A model generated the notes under the pieces. That model made no database searches. It was not told the DNA's origin and worked only from the letters and a program-made list of their open reading frames with translations. A stretch of 64,000 nt of DNA from Nonlabens antarcticus (GTDB lineage Bacteria > Bacteroidota > Bacteroidia > Flavobacteriales > Flavobacteriaceae), in NCBI RefSeq assembly GCF_015356755.1, contig NZ_JADFCO010000063.1, positions 62,001-126,000 of the forward strand. Reading direction: 5' to 3'. This document shows, in pieces, positions 19,186-27,520 of this stretch; the stretch's first letter is position 1, and each line of letters begins with the position of its first letter. Made by a program: the position numbers and the translations under genes.

Positions 19186-19965
19186 ATGGCTTATATTTTA
19201 ATTTCAGTTGTGGTTATTCTCTTTGCTGTTCATTTTTACAGAAAAGCGAAACGCCATAGTGTAAAGTCATTTCCAGAGCATTGGCACAGATTATTGATGG
19301 ATAATGTTCTGTTTTATAGAAATCTATCTAAAAATAAGCAGCTTATTTTTCAACAAAAAATGATGCAATTTTTAAGTGAGGTTTATATAGATGGTGTGCA
19401 GTTTGAATTGGAAGAATTGGACAAGATTTTAATTGCGGCAAGCGCAGTAATCCCTGTTTTTGGTTTTAAAGAATGGCATTACACCAACTTAAGCGGTATC
19501 CTTTTATATCCAGATTATTTTAATGAGGATATGCAATTTAGTAGTAAGGATAACTCAAAAAATATTGGTGGAATAGTTGGGAATGGACGTTTTGAGAAGC
19601 AAATGATTTTATCTAAAAAAGCATTGTACCACGGTTTTCAAAACACAACCGATAAAAGTAATACTGGCATACACGAATTTGTTCATCTTATTGATAAAAT
19701 AGATGACCAGACAGACGGTGTGCCAGAACGGTTATTAGAACATCAATATGCGATACCTTGGTTGAATTTAATCCATAAGGAAATGGAGGCGATAAATGAT
19801 AATCATTCGGATATCCGAAAATATGGAGGCACAAATCAAGCTGAATTTTTTGCAGTAGCTTCAGAATATTTCTTCGAGCGTCCAGACTTACTCAAAAAGA
19901 AACATCCTGACCTATATAAAATGTTGGTAAAATGTTTCAATCAAAAATTAGCGGATCCAATTTAA
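19186..19965 (+). CDS. MtfA-family zinc-dependent peptidase
   Basis: This 259-residue protein has a short N-terminal membrane helix and a zinc metallopeptidase core with HEFVHLIDK (HExxH, around residue 165) and a downstream Glu in the EFFAVASEYFFERP segment, both MtfA/DUF980 hallmarks. E. coli MtfA cleaves peptides and binds the repressor Mlc. Membrane-anchored relatives are common at the end of Bacteroidetes copper loci. It is 15 bp downstream of the HMA chaperone gene and is the last + strand gene of the island. Confidence 0.85.
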   Translation: MAYILISVVVILFAVHFYRKAKRHSVKSFPEHWHRLLMDNVLFYRNLSKNKQLIFQQKMMQFLSEVYIDGVQFELEELDKILIAASAVIPVFGFKEWHYTNLSGILLYPDYFNEDMQFSSKDNSKNIGGIVGNGRFEKQMILSKKALYHGFQNTTDKSNTGIHEFVHLIDKIDDQTDGVPERLLEHQYAIPWLNLIHKEMEAINDNHSDIRKYGGTNQAEFFAVASEYFFERPDLLKKKHPDLYKMLVKCFNQKLADPI

Positions 19966-20015
19966 ATTTAATTCCTATTCAGGAAAGACTAAATTTTTTA
20001 TTGGAAAAGATAAAG

Positions 20016-20066
20016 AGCGGATATTTTGTTGTTACAGATAGGTTTAGCATATTCAAAATATCCGCT
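20016..20066. terminator. Inverted repeat between convergent mtfA-like and integrase genes
   Basis: A perfect 13-bp inverted repeat, AGCGGATATTTTG at 20016-20028 and its complement at 20054-20066, is separated by 25 bp. It lies between two convergent genes and is followed by a short T-run on the + strand (20072). It could be a bidirectional terminator. The long loop also allows a recombinase-binding role. Confidence 0.55.
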
Positions 20067-20085
20067 AATTGATTTTTTTATTCCT

Positions 20086-21300
20086 TCAAAAATTTACCAC
20101 ACTATCTAATGCTTCATCCGCATCTCTATGCATAAAGTTAGATTGATAATTTATTGTAGTGGTAATCGATGAATGTCTGTATAATTTTTGGAGCATATTA
20201 ATTGGGATTTTATCTTCCGATATATTCCCAAATGTATGTCTAGCAATATGCATAGTTACTTTTTTTGATATTTTGGCTTTATCAGCTACCGTTACCAAAT
20301 ATTTATTGAATTTCTTATTGGCGGTTTTTGTTTTAGCATAAACATCTTTAGCATTTTTTAAATCAGCTTTTTTCATTTCAGGAAATATAAAGTCCTCATC
20401 GCTCTGCTTGTCATTTATGTAATCTTTCAAAATTGGAAAAACTTTATCTGGAATTTTTAGGGATAACAGTTTTGAATTCTTGTTCATTCGATAGTGAAGT
20501 CTATTATCAAAAATGTCGTTCCAACGAATTTTTAATATATCAGCTACACGGATGCCAGCAAAGTAAAAACTGAAAAGCCAGAGATTTCTAGCGTGAGTTT
20601 CATTCTTGGTAAGGTTATCAACTGACTCTAGCTCTATGACTTCATTTCGAGTAAGACCTATTTTTTCAGTTTCAGGGAACTTAATTCGTATTTTATCCGA
20701 ACCGAATGGGTAAAGTTTTCTATCTACGATACCCAATTTTATGGCCCTATTATAGATAGTTCTAATCACAATAAGATTATTTACTATCGACCTTTCTGAT
20801 AGGTTGTGTTTTGTAAGGAGGTAGGTTTTAAATTTCTTTAGAAAATTTTCATCAATTTCTTGAAAGGTTAGTTGCTTTGACGTGGTAAATTTTAAAACGT
20901 GATTAATTCTTGCTTTATCTGTTGAAAGCCTAGACAGCTTTTCGTTTGCTTCTAAATCATCAAGAAAGTCTTGTGCCACTTCAAAAAAAGTAACTGATTC
21001 CGAAGAAGCGTAAAGTTTCTCTTTTATTTGATTGGCCGATATATCCTTTTTGCTCGACTGCAAATCAATCAGCATTTTATTTGCCTCAGACAGTTTAGTA
21101 CTAAGCAAACCGTTTAACCTATCTGAGTAAGGATGTGATTTTCTAACTCTAATATTTTTCACATCCCAATCATTAGGGTCAATATTATGACCTATATAAT
21201 GATAATTTGAGCGACGGTTTTTTGTGATACGAATACAAAGAGGACAATGTCCTTCTTTATTAGGCTTTTTCCGAAGTACTATTTTTGCATTTGATGACAT
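20086..21300 (-). CDS. Tyrosine site-specific recombinase (integrase) of the mobile island
   Basis: This 404-residue recombinase has the Bacteroidetes integrase layout: an N-terminal arm-binding domain (SNAKIVLRKKPNKEGHCPL), a SAM-like core-binding domain, and a catalytic domain with the R in FAGIRVADILKIRW, HxxR in MHIARHTFGN and the nucleophile Tyr in TTINYQSNF. It is the only minus-strand gene in the first 21 kb and lies 150 bp from a tRNA-Leu fragment, as expected for an element integrated at a tRNA gene. It is not an integron IntI: no IntI-specific insert was seen. Confidence 0.93.
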   Translation of the reverse strand: MSSNAKIVLRKKPNKEGHCPLCIRITKNRRSNYHYIGHNIDPNDWDVKNIRVRKSHPYSDRLNGLLSTKLSEANKMLIDLQSSKKDISANQIKEKLYASSESVTFFEVAQDFLDDLEANEKLSRLSTDKARINHVLKFTTSKQLTFQEIDENFLKKFKTYLLTKHNLSERSIVNNLIVIRTIYNRAIKLGIVDRKLYPFGSDKIRIKFPETEKIGLTRNEVIELESVDNLTKNETHARNLWLFSFYFAGIRVADILKIRWNDIFDNRLHYRMNKNSKLLSLKIPDKVFPILKDYINDKQSDEDFIFPEMKKADLKNAKDVYAKTKTANKKFNKYLVTVADKAKISKKVTMHIARHTFGNISEDKIPINMLQKLYRHSSITTTINYQSNFMHRDADEALDSVVNF

Positions 21301-21439
21301 ATCTTAAATATTAGGATATAAAGATAATCATTTTTGGTACAACATAGGTACAACAAATTATGATTTTAAACGATATCAATTGACATTATATATAATTAGA
21401 TATGTGCTAATCAGTTGATTATAATATAACTTATGGAAA

Positions 21440-21478
21440 TTTGGCGGTAAATACGCTGGATTCAAAATCCAGTGCAAC
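21440..21478 (+). other. Degenerate tRNA-Leu(CAA) fragment, candidate attachment site
   Basis: The anticodon arm CTGGA-TTCAAAA-TCCAG at 21456-21472 is intact, with anticodon CAA, and is preceded by a GGCGG...TA stretch like the tRNA-Leu D-arm and followed by GTGCAAC. The acceptor stem and T-arm are missing, so this is not a working tRNA. Together with the adjacent integrase it probably marks the island end (attL or attR). Confidence 0.7.
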
Positions 21479-21939
21479 ATCATCCAATTTTTCCAAGTAT
21501 ATACTTTATACTTTCTCTTGTCAAATTCCATCATGTTCTGTTTTTCTATACTAACCCCAATTTATGAAAAAGTAATTCATAGAACTAAATATTCTCAAAA
21601 CCTCATGTTTTCTTAACTAGATAAACAGCACCAAACTGTTGAAGCTCAATACATAATTCTTGCGTCAAATTCTTCTAATGCTGGACGAGAACAAATTCCA
21701 TAATTACAGATCATTAATAGAATAATAAGCAGTAGTATCGTATTTAAACTTAGGCCTTTTTATAATTTACAGCATCCTTTTTGTTTGCTTAAAATAACAT
21801 CAATGCAGCAATTAGCTCGTAGTGTGTAAATAAGTGACACCGTACTGAGTACTTACGCTTTTTTTTAACCTTAATGTTTTTTCAAAACACCAAATTCACA
21901 AAATATGGAAATCTCAAATTAATTAAGGATTGCTCTGAG
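21479..21939. other. AT-rich spacer without recognisable gene
   Basis: No supported gene is seen. On the minus strand near 21640-21760 a short open stretch translates to a hydrophobic segment followed by CSRPALEEFDARIMY and a stop, without an ATG, possibly the remnant of a small lipoprotein or signal-peptide gene. Confidence 0.35.
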
Positions 21940-22353
21940 CTATTCCTCCGCACTATAATTGCTATTCAACTCGAAGTTCTGTTTTAACGTATCTATGGAT
22001 TCAATAATAAACTCCATTTTTCCTTTTTCATGCAACTCTTCTCCAACATAGTCGATGGGTTGGATATTATATTGTCTTTTCTCTATATCAAAGAATTCTA
22101 CAGAACCGTAACTGTAAGCTGACTTAACTTTTATCCATTCTGTTTGAGATTGCTTTTGAAGAGTTTTATAAGCTAAAACCGTATCTGGCAACCTAATGGT
22201 AATGTCATATAATTCCAACTCTGTTTTATTGGATAATCTGAACTCTAAAATTTCCTTAGGTTCATTTTCTGTATCCATAGTTACATCCTGATCTTTAGGA
22301 TCATTTTTGCAACTACACATTGTTATAAATAAAAGTAACATTATTTTTTTCAT
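21940..22353 (-). CDS. Hypothetical lipoprotein
   Basis: This 137-residue protein starts with a short signal sequence ending in Cys (LLLFITMCSCKND), consistent with a lipoprotein. The rest is a hydrophilic beta-rich sequence with no motif I recognise. It is the last gene of the minus-strand accessory series. Upstream lie ~180 bp of AT-rich spacer and then a broken nitroreductase fragment. Confidence 0.6.
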   Translation of the reverse strand: MKKIMLLLFITMCSCKNDPKDQDVTMDTENEPKEILEFRLSNKTELELYDITIRLPDTVLAYKTLQKQSQTEWIKVKSAYSYGSVEFFDIEKRQYNIQPIDYVGEELHEKGKMEFIIESIDTLKQNFELNSNYSAEE

Positions 22354-22535
22354 AATAAATTTTTAAGTTTTGTGTGGATTCGTAACAAGCAAAATAGTGA
22401 AAGGTTTGGAATTGGACACGAATTGGATTTTTAATTTCCTTCTCGTAAAAGGAACTCCGTAAGTTTCCCAAAATGTAAAACAATAACTAATTCGAATTTA
22501 CTAACTTTAAATTCAAGCTATCACAATACAACACT

Positions 22536-22745
22536 TTATTGGTATTGTGCCATGAAATGTTTGGAGAGCTTTTCTTTGGTTTCATCATCTGAAACAAAAG
22601 TAAATTTCGAAGGCTGACTATTGATGGACGAAGGACATAGCCTTAAGATGGCTATTAATTCTTGAATTTTAGTGGGTTCAATTTTTTTGGACGCGTCATA
22701 CTTTTTGGTCGTTTAACGCGTCTGAATGGATTCTAAAAAGCCCAT
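22536..22745 (-). pseudogene. Nitroreductase N-terminal fragment, copy 2 (in-frame stop)
   Basis: From an ATG at 22745 the frame reads MGFLESIQTR, then a TAA stop, then TTKKYDASKKIEP and LCPSSINSQPSKFTFVS, the FMN-binding N-terminus of an NfsB/YfkO-like nitroreductase. It ends about 70 codons in, with no C-terminal part. It is a near duplicate of the fragment at 23702-23959, so the hydrolase gene between them is flanked by ~160-bp direct repeats. Confidence 0.75.
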
Positions 22746-22871
22746 ATGTGTATTGATGTTATTCTTGAAAAATCGTTGAATTTCAGTATTTGGAAACTTC
22801 TTATAAATACTCAAGTTATTTAGTTAAGCAACTGATACGAGTATCATTTGTCTGGATTGTGGTAAATGATC

Positions 22872-23705
22872 TTATGATTTTTTGATTCTGTGAAAATTTT
22901 TTATGTAATGAAAATGGGACTTTACGATATCAGAAGTATCAGTATTTATAACTTTTTTTGATATAATCGGTTTAAGACCAATTGTGCTTCTATTCAGCAT
23001 AAATCTTCCATAAATATGTTTTAGTATAGAATCATGTTTTGAGAAGTAATTAAATACTGTAACATTAAAATCTTGAGTAATAAATTTCCATTTTTCGTAA
23101 TTGTTTCCTACAGCTCCACCCAATAAATGTAGTTCAATTACTTTTTGTAAATATTTAGACATTATGTTATGCATTAAGCAATGATAAATAACTCTCGTAC
23201 CAAGAGAATGACCTATGAGTATATAGTTTTTATCATCTGTAGCTTTCAAAATTTCGCTCAATAGATAACCACATTTTTTTGAATTTCTAAGAGCTATGGC
23301 CCAGATGTTGTTTAACGCAGTTTGATTCAATATTGGAATTATAGTGTAAGGGGCAACTAGAATATTGAAGACTTTGAAGGCTTTGATCCAAGAGTTACTA
23401 TTCTTATACTTTCTTTTTGATCTTCTTTCTGTTTTTGTCAATGGAATACTTTGCGAATCCCATTCCAAATGGTGCCAAGTATTCTCTGGGTATAAATGAT
23501 TAATACTATTTTTCCAATTTGAGCTATTTTCAGTGCCTTGGGATAAAAAGCCGTTTATAGTGATGACAGCAGGAAACTTGCCATCCTTAATTTTAATTAT
23601 TTCAAACTTATCGGTAGAAGAGCTCGAAAAATAATTTAAAATATTAGGTTTTGTTTCCAACGATGCTAATACCTTTTCATATTCTGAAAGACAATTAATT
23701 CTCAT
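22872..23705 (-). CDS. DUF726-like alpha/beta hydrolase
   Basis: This 277-residue protein has an alpha/beta-hydrolase layout: an early strand VITINGFLSQGTENSSNW, the nucleophile elbow GHSLGT (Ser near 166), a possible acid in YFSKHDSIL and a late His in VKSHFHYIKNFHRI. The INGFLS start and spacing resemble the DUF726 family, whose substrates are unknown. Its ATG overlaps the stop of the upstream nitroreductase fragment by 4 bp, so expression may depend on that fragment's leader. It is flanked by the two nitroreductase fragments. The family label is moderately sure; the hydrolase fold is likely. Confidence 0.72.
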   Translation of the reverse strand: MRINCLSEYEKVLASLETKPNILNYFSSSSTDKFEIIKIKDGKFPAVITINGFLSQGTENSSNWKNSINHLYPENTWHHLEWDSQSIPLTKTERRSKRKYKNSNSWIKAFKVFNILVAPYTIIPILNQTALNNIWAIALRNSKKCGYLLSEILKATDDKNYILIGHSLGTRVIYHCLMHNIMSKYLQKVIELHLLGGAVGNNYEKWKFITQDFNVTVFNYFSKHDSILKHIYGRFMLNRSTIGLKPIISKKVINTDTSDIVKSHFHYIKNFHRIKKS

Positions 23706-23959
23706 TCTTTCTCCATTGTTTGATTAATTCTCATTGAAAATGACTCGATGATCATACATAAGGATAGTTTGCAGTGAAAATCAAAAACATTGCACAATTT
23801 GCTTGAAACAACCGTGAATTTCCAAGGCTGACTATTGATGGACGACGGACTTAGCCTTAAAATGGCTTTTAATTCTTGAATTTTACTGGGCTCAATTTTT
23901 TTAGAGGCGTCATACTTGTTGGTCGTGTAAGGCGTTTGCATGGATTCTAAAAAGCTCAT
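23702..23959 (-). pseudogene. Nitroreductase N-terminal fragment, copy 1
   Basis: The first ~55 residues (MSFLESMQTPYTTNKYDASKKIEP...PSSINSQPWKFTVVSSK) are a nitroreductase N-terminus, including the SSINSQPW FMN-phosphate motif. The frame then runs into unrelated sequence and stops at 85 residues, whereas whole nitroreductases have ~200. The C-terminal two thirds are absent. An intact but different nitroreductase is encoded at 42127-42759. The leader of this copy resembles that of the copy at 22745. Confidence 0.75.
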
Positions 23960-24048
23960 AGTTTGTTGATGTTATATTTAGGAAGTCTTCAACTTTAAAA
24001 ATTTAGCGACTTTGCAAACATGCCTTAACTTATATTAAGTAACTATTT

Positions 24049-24075
24049 AGCTATTAGTCATAAACGTTGTTAGCT
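24049..24075 (-). repeat. Spacer 3' module after HEPN gene
   Basis: Just after the stop of the gene at 24080, this stretch (plus strand: TTAGCTATTAGTCATA...TTGTTAGCT) aligns with the one after the RES gene: both have GCTATT, then ATA, then TTGTTAG at the same spacing. In gene direction it starts CTAACAA, reminiscent of the outer end of attC sites. Confidence 0.45.
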
Positions 24076-24079
24076 CTAG

Positions 24080-25078
24080 TTATTTTATTTTTCTTTGTAA
24101 ATCCGTTAATAAATGTTTGTCATTCGCCATAGACCAAGCAATTCTTTGATCCTCTAAAGTAACTTCGTAATCTTTTAAAAATCCTTTTCCGTAAATTCCA
24201 ATTCCATTATCAATTTGATCATCTTCTATGGATTTTAAAATTTCCCTTATTTTTTCTGAAAGCAACAAATATTTTACTGCTGTATCAGCAATGTCAATTG
24301 TTTTTATGTAACTAATTATATAACGATGAATTACTCTATTCCTCATATCATAAAGTAAATTCAACTGTTCAAATAATTTCTGTGTTATAATGTTTAGTGA
24401 TTTAGCTTCCTCATAAATACTTCTTTCCATTAATCCTCTTTCATTTTCTCCTTGAAAAAAATATTTCACATCGATATTGTTAGTTTCTTGTTCCAATTGT
24501 TTTTTAAGAACAATCGAAATTCTCAGATAGGCATCAATTTGATTTGAAACTATTGCAATGATTTCTATATAAGACTTAGATTTTACTGCTCTTTCTCTCA
24601 AATCATAAGAACTAGCTAATGAACCATGTAAATTGTCGTATTTATCTAAAGCAATCGCATAATCTCTTTCATCAAAAGGTACTACTCTAAAACTTTCGAG
24701 AACTTTTTTTGACTTCTCAATTAACTTTTTCACTTTGGAAAATTTTTTGTCTTTAGCAGAATAGATACATTTAGCCATACAAAATTGGTCGTCAACTTGG
24801 GCGTGCCATAAGTATATATCGAATTCTTCATTATCAATTCTTGATTCGAACCACTCAACTTTTGAATCACTTTTTTGAACGGGAAAATTTGGATTAATTC
24901 CTCTTTCGGATAATGGATAGCTGCTTAATTGAAAACATCCAGCAGAATTCTCATATTGTTCAAAACTATACGGAGATTTTTCTTCAATATCTTCGAACAC
25001 TGCATTTCTGTATTGCCAATTTGCAGGAATGTTGATAATAAAAATACCATTAGGTTCAGTCCAGTGCTTTTCTGTCAT
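24080..25078 (-). CDS. Hypothetical protein with C-terminal HEPN-like domain
   Basis: This 332-residue protein has an unassigned N-terminal half (residues 1-135; it begins EKHWTEPNGIFIINIPANW) and a helical C-terminal half with DMRNRVIHRYI, a Rx4H motif (R246, H251) typical of HEPN RNase domains. HEPN domains are common in toxin-antitoxin and defence systems, where they cut RNA. The neighbours (RES, MltR/HEPN-like, HNH) fit such a setting. No antitoxin partner is visible next to it. Catalysis is inferred from the motif only. Confidence 0.6.
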   Translation of the reverse strand: MTEKHWTEPNGIFIINIPANWQYRNAVFEDIEEKSPYSFEQYENSAGCFQLSSYPLSERGINPNFPVQKSDSKVEWFESRIDNEEFDIYLWHAQVDDQFCMAKCIYSAKDKKFSKVKKLIEKSKKVLESFRVVPFDERDYAIALDKYDNLHGSLASSYDLRERAVKSKSYIEIIAIVSNQIDAYLRISIVLKKQLEQETNNIDVKYFFQGENERGLMERSIYEEAKSLNIITQKLFEQLNLLYDMRNRVIHRYIISYIKTIDIADTAVKYLLLSEKIREILKSIEDDQIDNGIGIYGKGFLKDYEVTLEDQRIAWSMANDKHLLTDLQRKIK

Positions 25079-25174
25079 ATTTGATTTTCGGTTTTAAAAG
25101 ATTACACTTTTGTGTAATAATATTAGAGCTGAAAATAAACAGTTATCCTTTGTTTAAATACAAGAATGATTTTA

Positions 25175-25226
25175 AATTTTGCTATTTATCTTTTTATTAG
25201 AAATCGATAATTTAAATTTTAGCAAC
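25175..25226 (-). repeat. Spacer 5' module before HEPN gene
   Basis: This ~52-bp block (plus strand: starts AATTTTGCTATTTAT, contains AGAAATCG and AATTTAAATTTTAGC) aligns closely with 27391-27445, which lies at the matching place upstream of the RES gene. It may carry a shared promoter or recombination site. Confidence 0.5.
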
Positions 25227-25301
25227 TACTTAAAAATGTACTTGAACTTGAATTAAGCTATCAAATTGCTTATTTAATCTTATACTTTTAAGTGGATAAC
25301 T

Positions 25302-25922
25302 TTATTTTTTTCGATGTATTTTCAGATGAGGAATTTTCTTCATTGTCTCATCAAGTATTTCATCATTTAATTCTTTTCCGCCTTCTGTTTTTGCGATAAC
25401 TTTTCTGTAAGCTTCTAGATGACTTTTTTGGAAATCTTTTTCAGCTTTTAAAACACTTTTAGTTAAACCCTCTTGTACTTGTAATTCATAAAGCATGTTA
25501 GCTATTTCATCTGCTAATTTGAAAAACAGGAATTGATATTTTTCGTCATCATCCTTTTTCTCCTCAAGACTGTATGTTTCAAGTATTTTTTTTATCCAAT
25601 TACCGTTCTTTGCAATTTCAAATAGTTTGTCAAAAGAATCAACTTCTTGAATATGTGCAAATTTATTACCAACATTCATAAGACAAGTCAACTTCTTTGC
25701 CATATCAGAATCAAGTCCTTTAATATCTTGAATAATTTGAATTTTTTGATTGAAAGAAAGAGAACTCGAACCAAAACCAAATGATTTAGAGGCTTTGTAA
25801 TCTACTCCCAAAAGACTACCTATTGCTTCTGATGTCAAAGTTTCAATTTGCAAACTATGTTCAATTACATACAATCTTAAATCTTCAGCTTGTGAGAATA
25901 TTTGAATATTACACTTTTTCAT
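25302..25922 (-). CDS. MltR/HEPN-like protein
   Basis: This ~206-residue helical protein has a segment IGSLLGVDYKASKSFGFGSSSLSFNQKIQII...LTCLMNVGNKFAHIQEVDSF, which resembles the MltR family and related HEPN-fold proteins (conserved N-x-FAH). The ATG at 25922 (MKKCNIQIF) is chosen over an upstream TTG. MltR is named for mannitol operon repression in enterobacteria; distant relatives in islands are of unknown function. It lies between the RES and HEPN genes on the same strand but is separated from them by 200-bp spacers, so it is probably its own unit. Confidence 0.6.
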   Translation of the reverse strand: MKKCNIQIFSQAEDLRLYVIEHSLQIETLTSEAIGSLLGVDYKASKSFGFGSSSLSFNQKIQIIQDIKGLDSDMAKKLTCLMNVGNKFAHIQEVDSFDKLFEIAKNGNWIKKILETYSLEEKKDDDEKYQFLFFKLADEIANMLYELQVQEGLTKSVLKAEKDFQKSHLEAYRKVIAKTEGGKELNDEILDETMKKIPHLKIHRKK

Positions 25923-26088
25923 CTTATTTTCTTTCAAAATCTCTTAGTTTGATGATTATCCTAAATTGTTTACCACGGCTTCAAACATAGGAAATAAAGC
26001 TAAAAACAAGCGATACCTTTGTGGATTAGACACAAGGCATATTTTTAATTTGATGGTTTCCAATAATTCCCAAAACATCATGTTAGCG

Positions 26089-26125
26089 AAGTCTTACGCT
26101 ATTTATTATACTAATTGTTAGATGC
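26089..26125 (-). repeat. Spacer 3' module after RES gene
   Basis: Immediately after the RES gene stop, the plus strand reads GTTAGCGAAGTCTTACGCT followed by ATTTATTATA and TTGTTAGAT. TAGCG/CGCTA can pair around AAGACTT. In gene direction the block begins ATCTAACAATT, which fits the RYYYAAC outer box of integron attC sites. The matching GTTRRRY partner was not found. Confidence 0.45.
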
Positions 26126-26131
26126 AGTTGT

Positions 26132-27295
26132 TTAGTATTTCGTTATTCTACATTTACCTAATTCAATGTCCGATTTTACTTTTTTATATTTTACATTATC
26201 AATTCGTTTTCCGTCTTGATAAACTACATTTATTTTACCATTTCTACCAAGTCTTTTACTCACGCCAATCTTAGTCTCTTTTTTAAAATTTTGTGGTGTG
26301 CAATTAAATAAAATGTTTTTCGGCAGGCCTTCTTGTTCATTTCTAACTTGTTTTCCCTCTCCAATCTGCAGCATTCTAAATATTTCAAAAGCTTTGTTAG
26401 CTTTTTCTTCGTCATAGAGGATTTTGCCATTTTGAAAATCAAAAGCCTCGGTTCCAAAAGAACCAATCATTTGGTCTGTTGTTACATCTTCTGTAGTATG
26501 GTCTAGGTCAGCATATTCATTTAGAATAAATCTCGTCTCAACTCCAATTAAATTGTACTTTTCTAAAATAAGCTCATTTCTTATTGCAACATTCCATCCG
26601 TATTTTTTTCTCTGGACACTAGGATACAAAATTGCATCAAAATTTAATTCAGAAACGAATGGATAAAACAACTGGTCTGAAGATATCTGACCACTAAAAA
26701 GGTAATCTCTCGGTCGATCTCTGGAAATTCGAAGACTATAAATTTCTTCAAAGAACTCTTCAAGTAAATAATAAACTTCATGAAGTTTACTCTTGATTTC
26801 TGGGTTTTCGGTCACATCTTTTTTTACAATAAAAGTATTAACTTTTACACCTGGCTTTAACTCAAAATGAGAAATAGTTATTACATCTCCTTTTTGAGGT
26901 CTTATTTCCCAATATGCACCAGCTTCTGATGTAGCACAATATAATACTTGTTGTTTAGGAATGTTACATCTTCCAAAATTACAACAGTCAATTGGTGGCG
27001 CTAAAAGTTGGGAAATATCTGTTAAGTAATTTAACTCCTTACCTTTTGCTTTGAGAATTCTGTTGTTGTTTGATATCCTAACGAGTCTTTTAGGTGGTTC
27101 ATAGGTACTTGAACCAACTTTTAGTGTAAAACATTTTGAAATATCTTTTTGTAGATTCTCAAATTCTTCATCACTTAGGTCTTGAACTTTGCCAAAAAAA
27201 GAGCGATAGTAATCCAATTTTTCAATAATTTTTTCAATCGGATGTAAATCAGGTTCTCTTGAATTATCATTATTCTTTGTTATTTTCTCTATCAT
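26132..27295 (-). CDS. RES-domain protein (long form), toxin-like
   Basis: This 387-residue protein carries a RES domain in its middle: KRLVRISNNNRI (Arg), LYCATSEAGAYWEIRP (Glu), and FDAILYPSVQRKKYGWNVAI (Ser). RES toxins degrade NAD+ in RES-Xre systems. This protein is much longer than those ~150-230-residue toxins and has a C-terminal ~45-residue tail (KINVVYQDGKRIDNVKYKKV...KCRI). No Xre-type antitoxin gene is adjacent, which is odd. It may therefore belong to a different RES subgroup. Enzymatic function is inferred from the family. Confidence 0.72.
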   Translation of the reverse strand: MIEKITKNNDNSREPDLHPIEKIIEKLDYYRSFFGKVQDLSDEEFENLQKDISKCFTLKVGSSTYEPPKRLVRISNNNRILKAKGKELNYLTDISQLLAPPIDCCNFGRCNIPKQQVLYCATSEAGAYWEIRPQKGDVITISHFELKPGVKVNTFIVKKDVTENPEIKSKLHEVYYLLEEFFEEIYSLRISRDRPRDYLFSGQISSDQLFYPFVSELNFDAILYPSVQRKKYGWNVAIRNELILEKYNLIGVETRFILNEYADLDHTTEDVTTDQMIGSFGTEAFDFQNGKILYDEEKANKAFEIFRMLQIGEGKQVRNEQEGLPKNILFNCTPQNFKKETKIGVSKRLGRNGKINVVYQDGKRIDNVKYKKVKSDIELGKCRITKY

Positions 27296-27390
27296 GGGCG
27301 GATTTTTCTATTGGTATGTAAAAGTCGAGGATAAGAAAAGTAGTGCCGTTGTAAGCGATATTTTTAGTAAAAAGTACAAGCCACATTTCA

Positions 27391-27445
27391 CAATTTTACT
27401 ATTTATTTTATTTTAGAAATCGTGTAATTTAAAAATTTGACAGTT
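27391..27445 (-). repeat. Spacer 5' module before RES gene
   Basis: This block (plus strand: CAATTTTACTATTTATTTT, then AGAAATCG and AATTTAAAAATTTGAC) aligns with 25175-25226. Both lie about 100 bp upstream of a gene start in the minus-strand series. Confidence 0.5.
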
Positions 27446-27471
27446 TTCCAAAGATCCTTGAACCCTATTTT

Positions 27472-27517
27472 TTTAACAGAGGCTTGCGCTATTTTTTGTA
27501 TATATTTTAAGCAATAG
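27472..27517 (-). repeat. Spacer 3' module after HNH gene
   Basis: A few bases after the HNH gene stop, the plus strand contains GAGGCTTGCGCTATTTTTT, matching GAAGTCTTACGCTATTTAT after the RES gene in the core CTTRCGCTATTT, followed by an AT-rich stretch and AAGCAAT. Confidence 0.45.
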
Positions 27518-27520
27518 GTT

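Noticed and set aside
20086-21300. Integron integrase IntI for the cassette-like genes at 22-28 kb
   Set aside because: Domain layout and motifs are those of Bacteroidetes island integrases, and it sits at a tRNA-derived site; no IntI-specific insert was seen.
21454-21478. Functional tRNA-Leu gene
   Set aside because: Only the anticodon arm and part of the D-arm are present; acceptor and T arms are missing.
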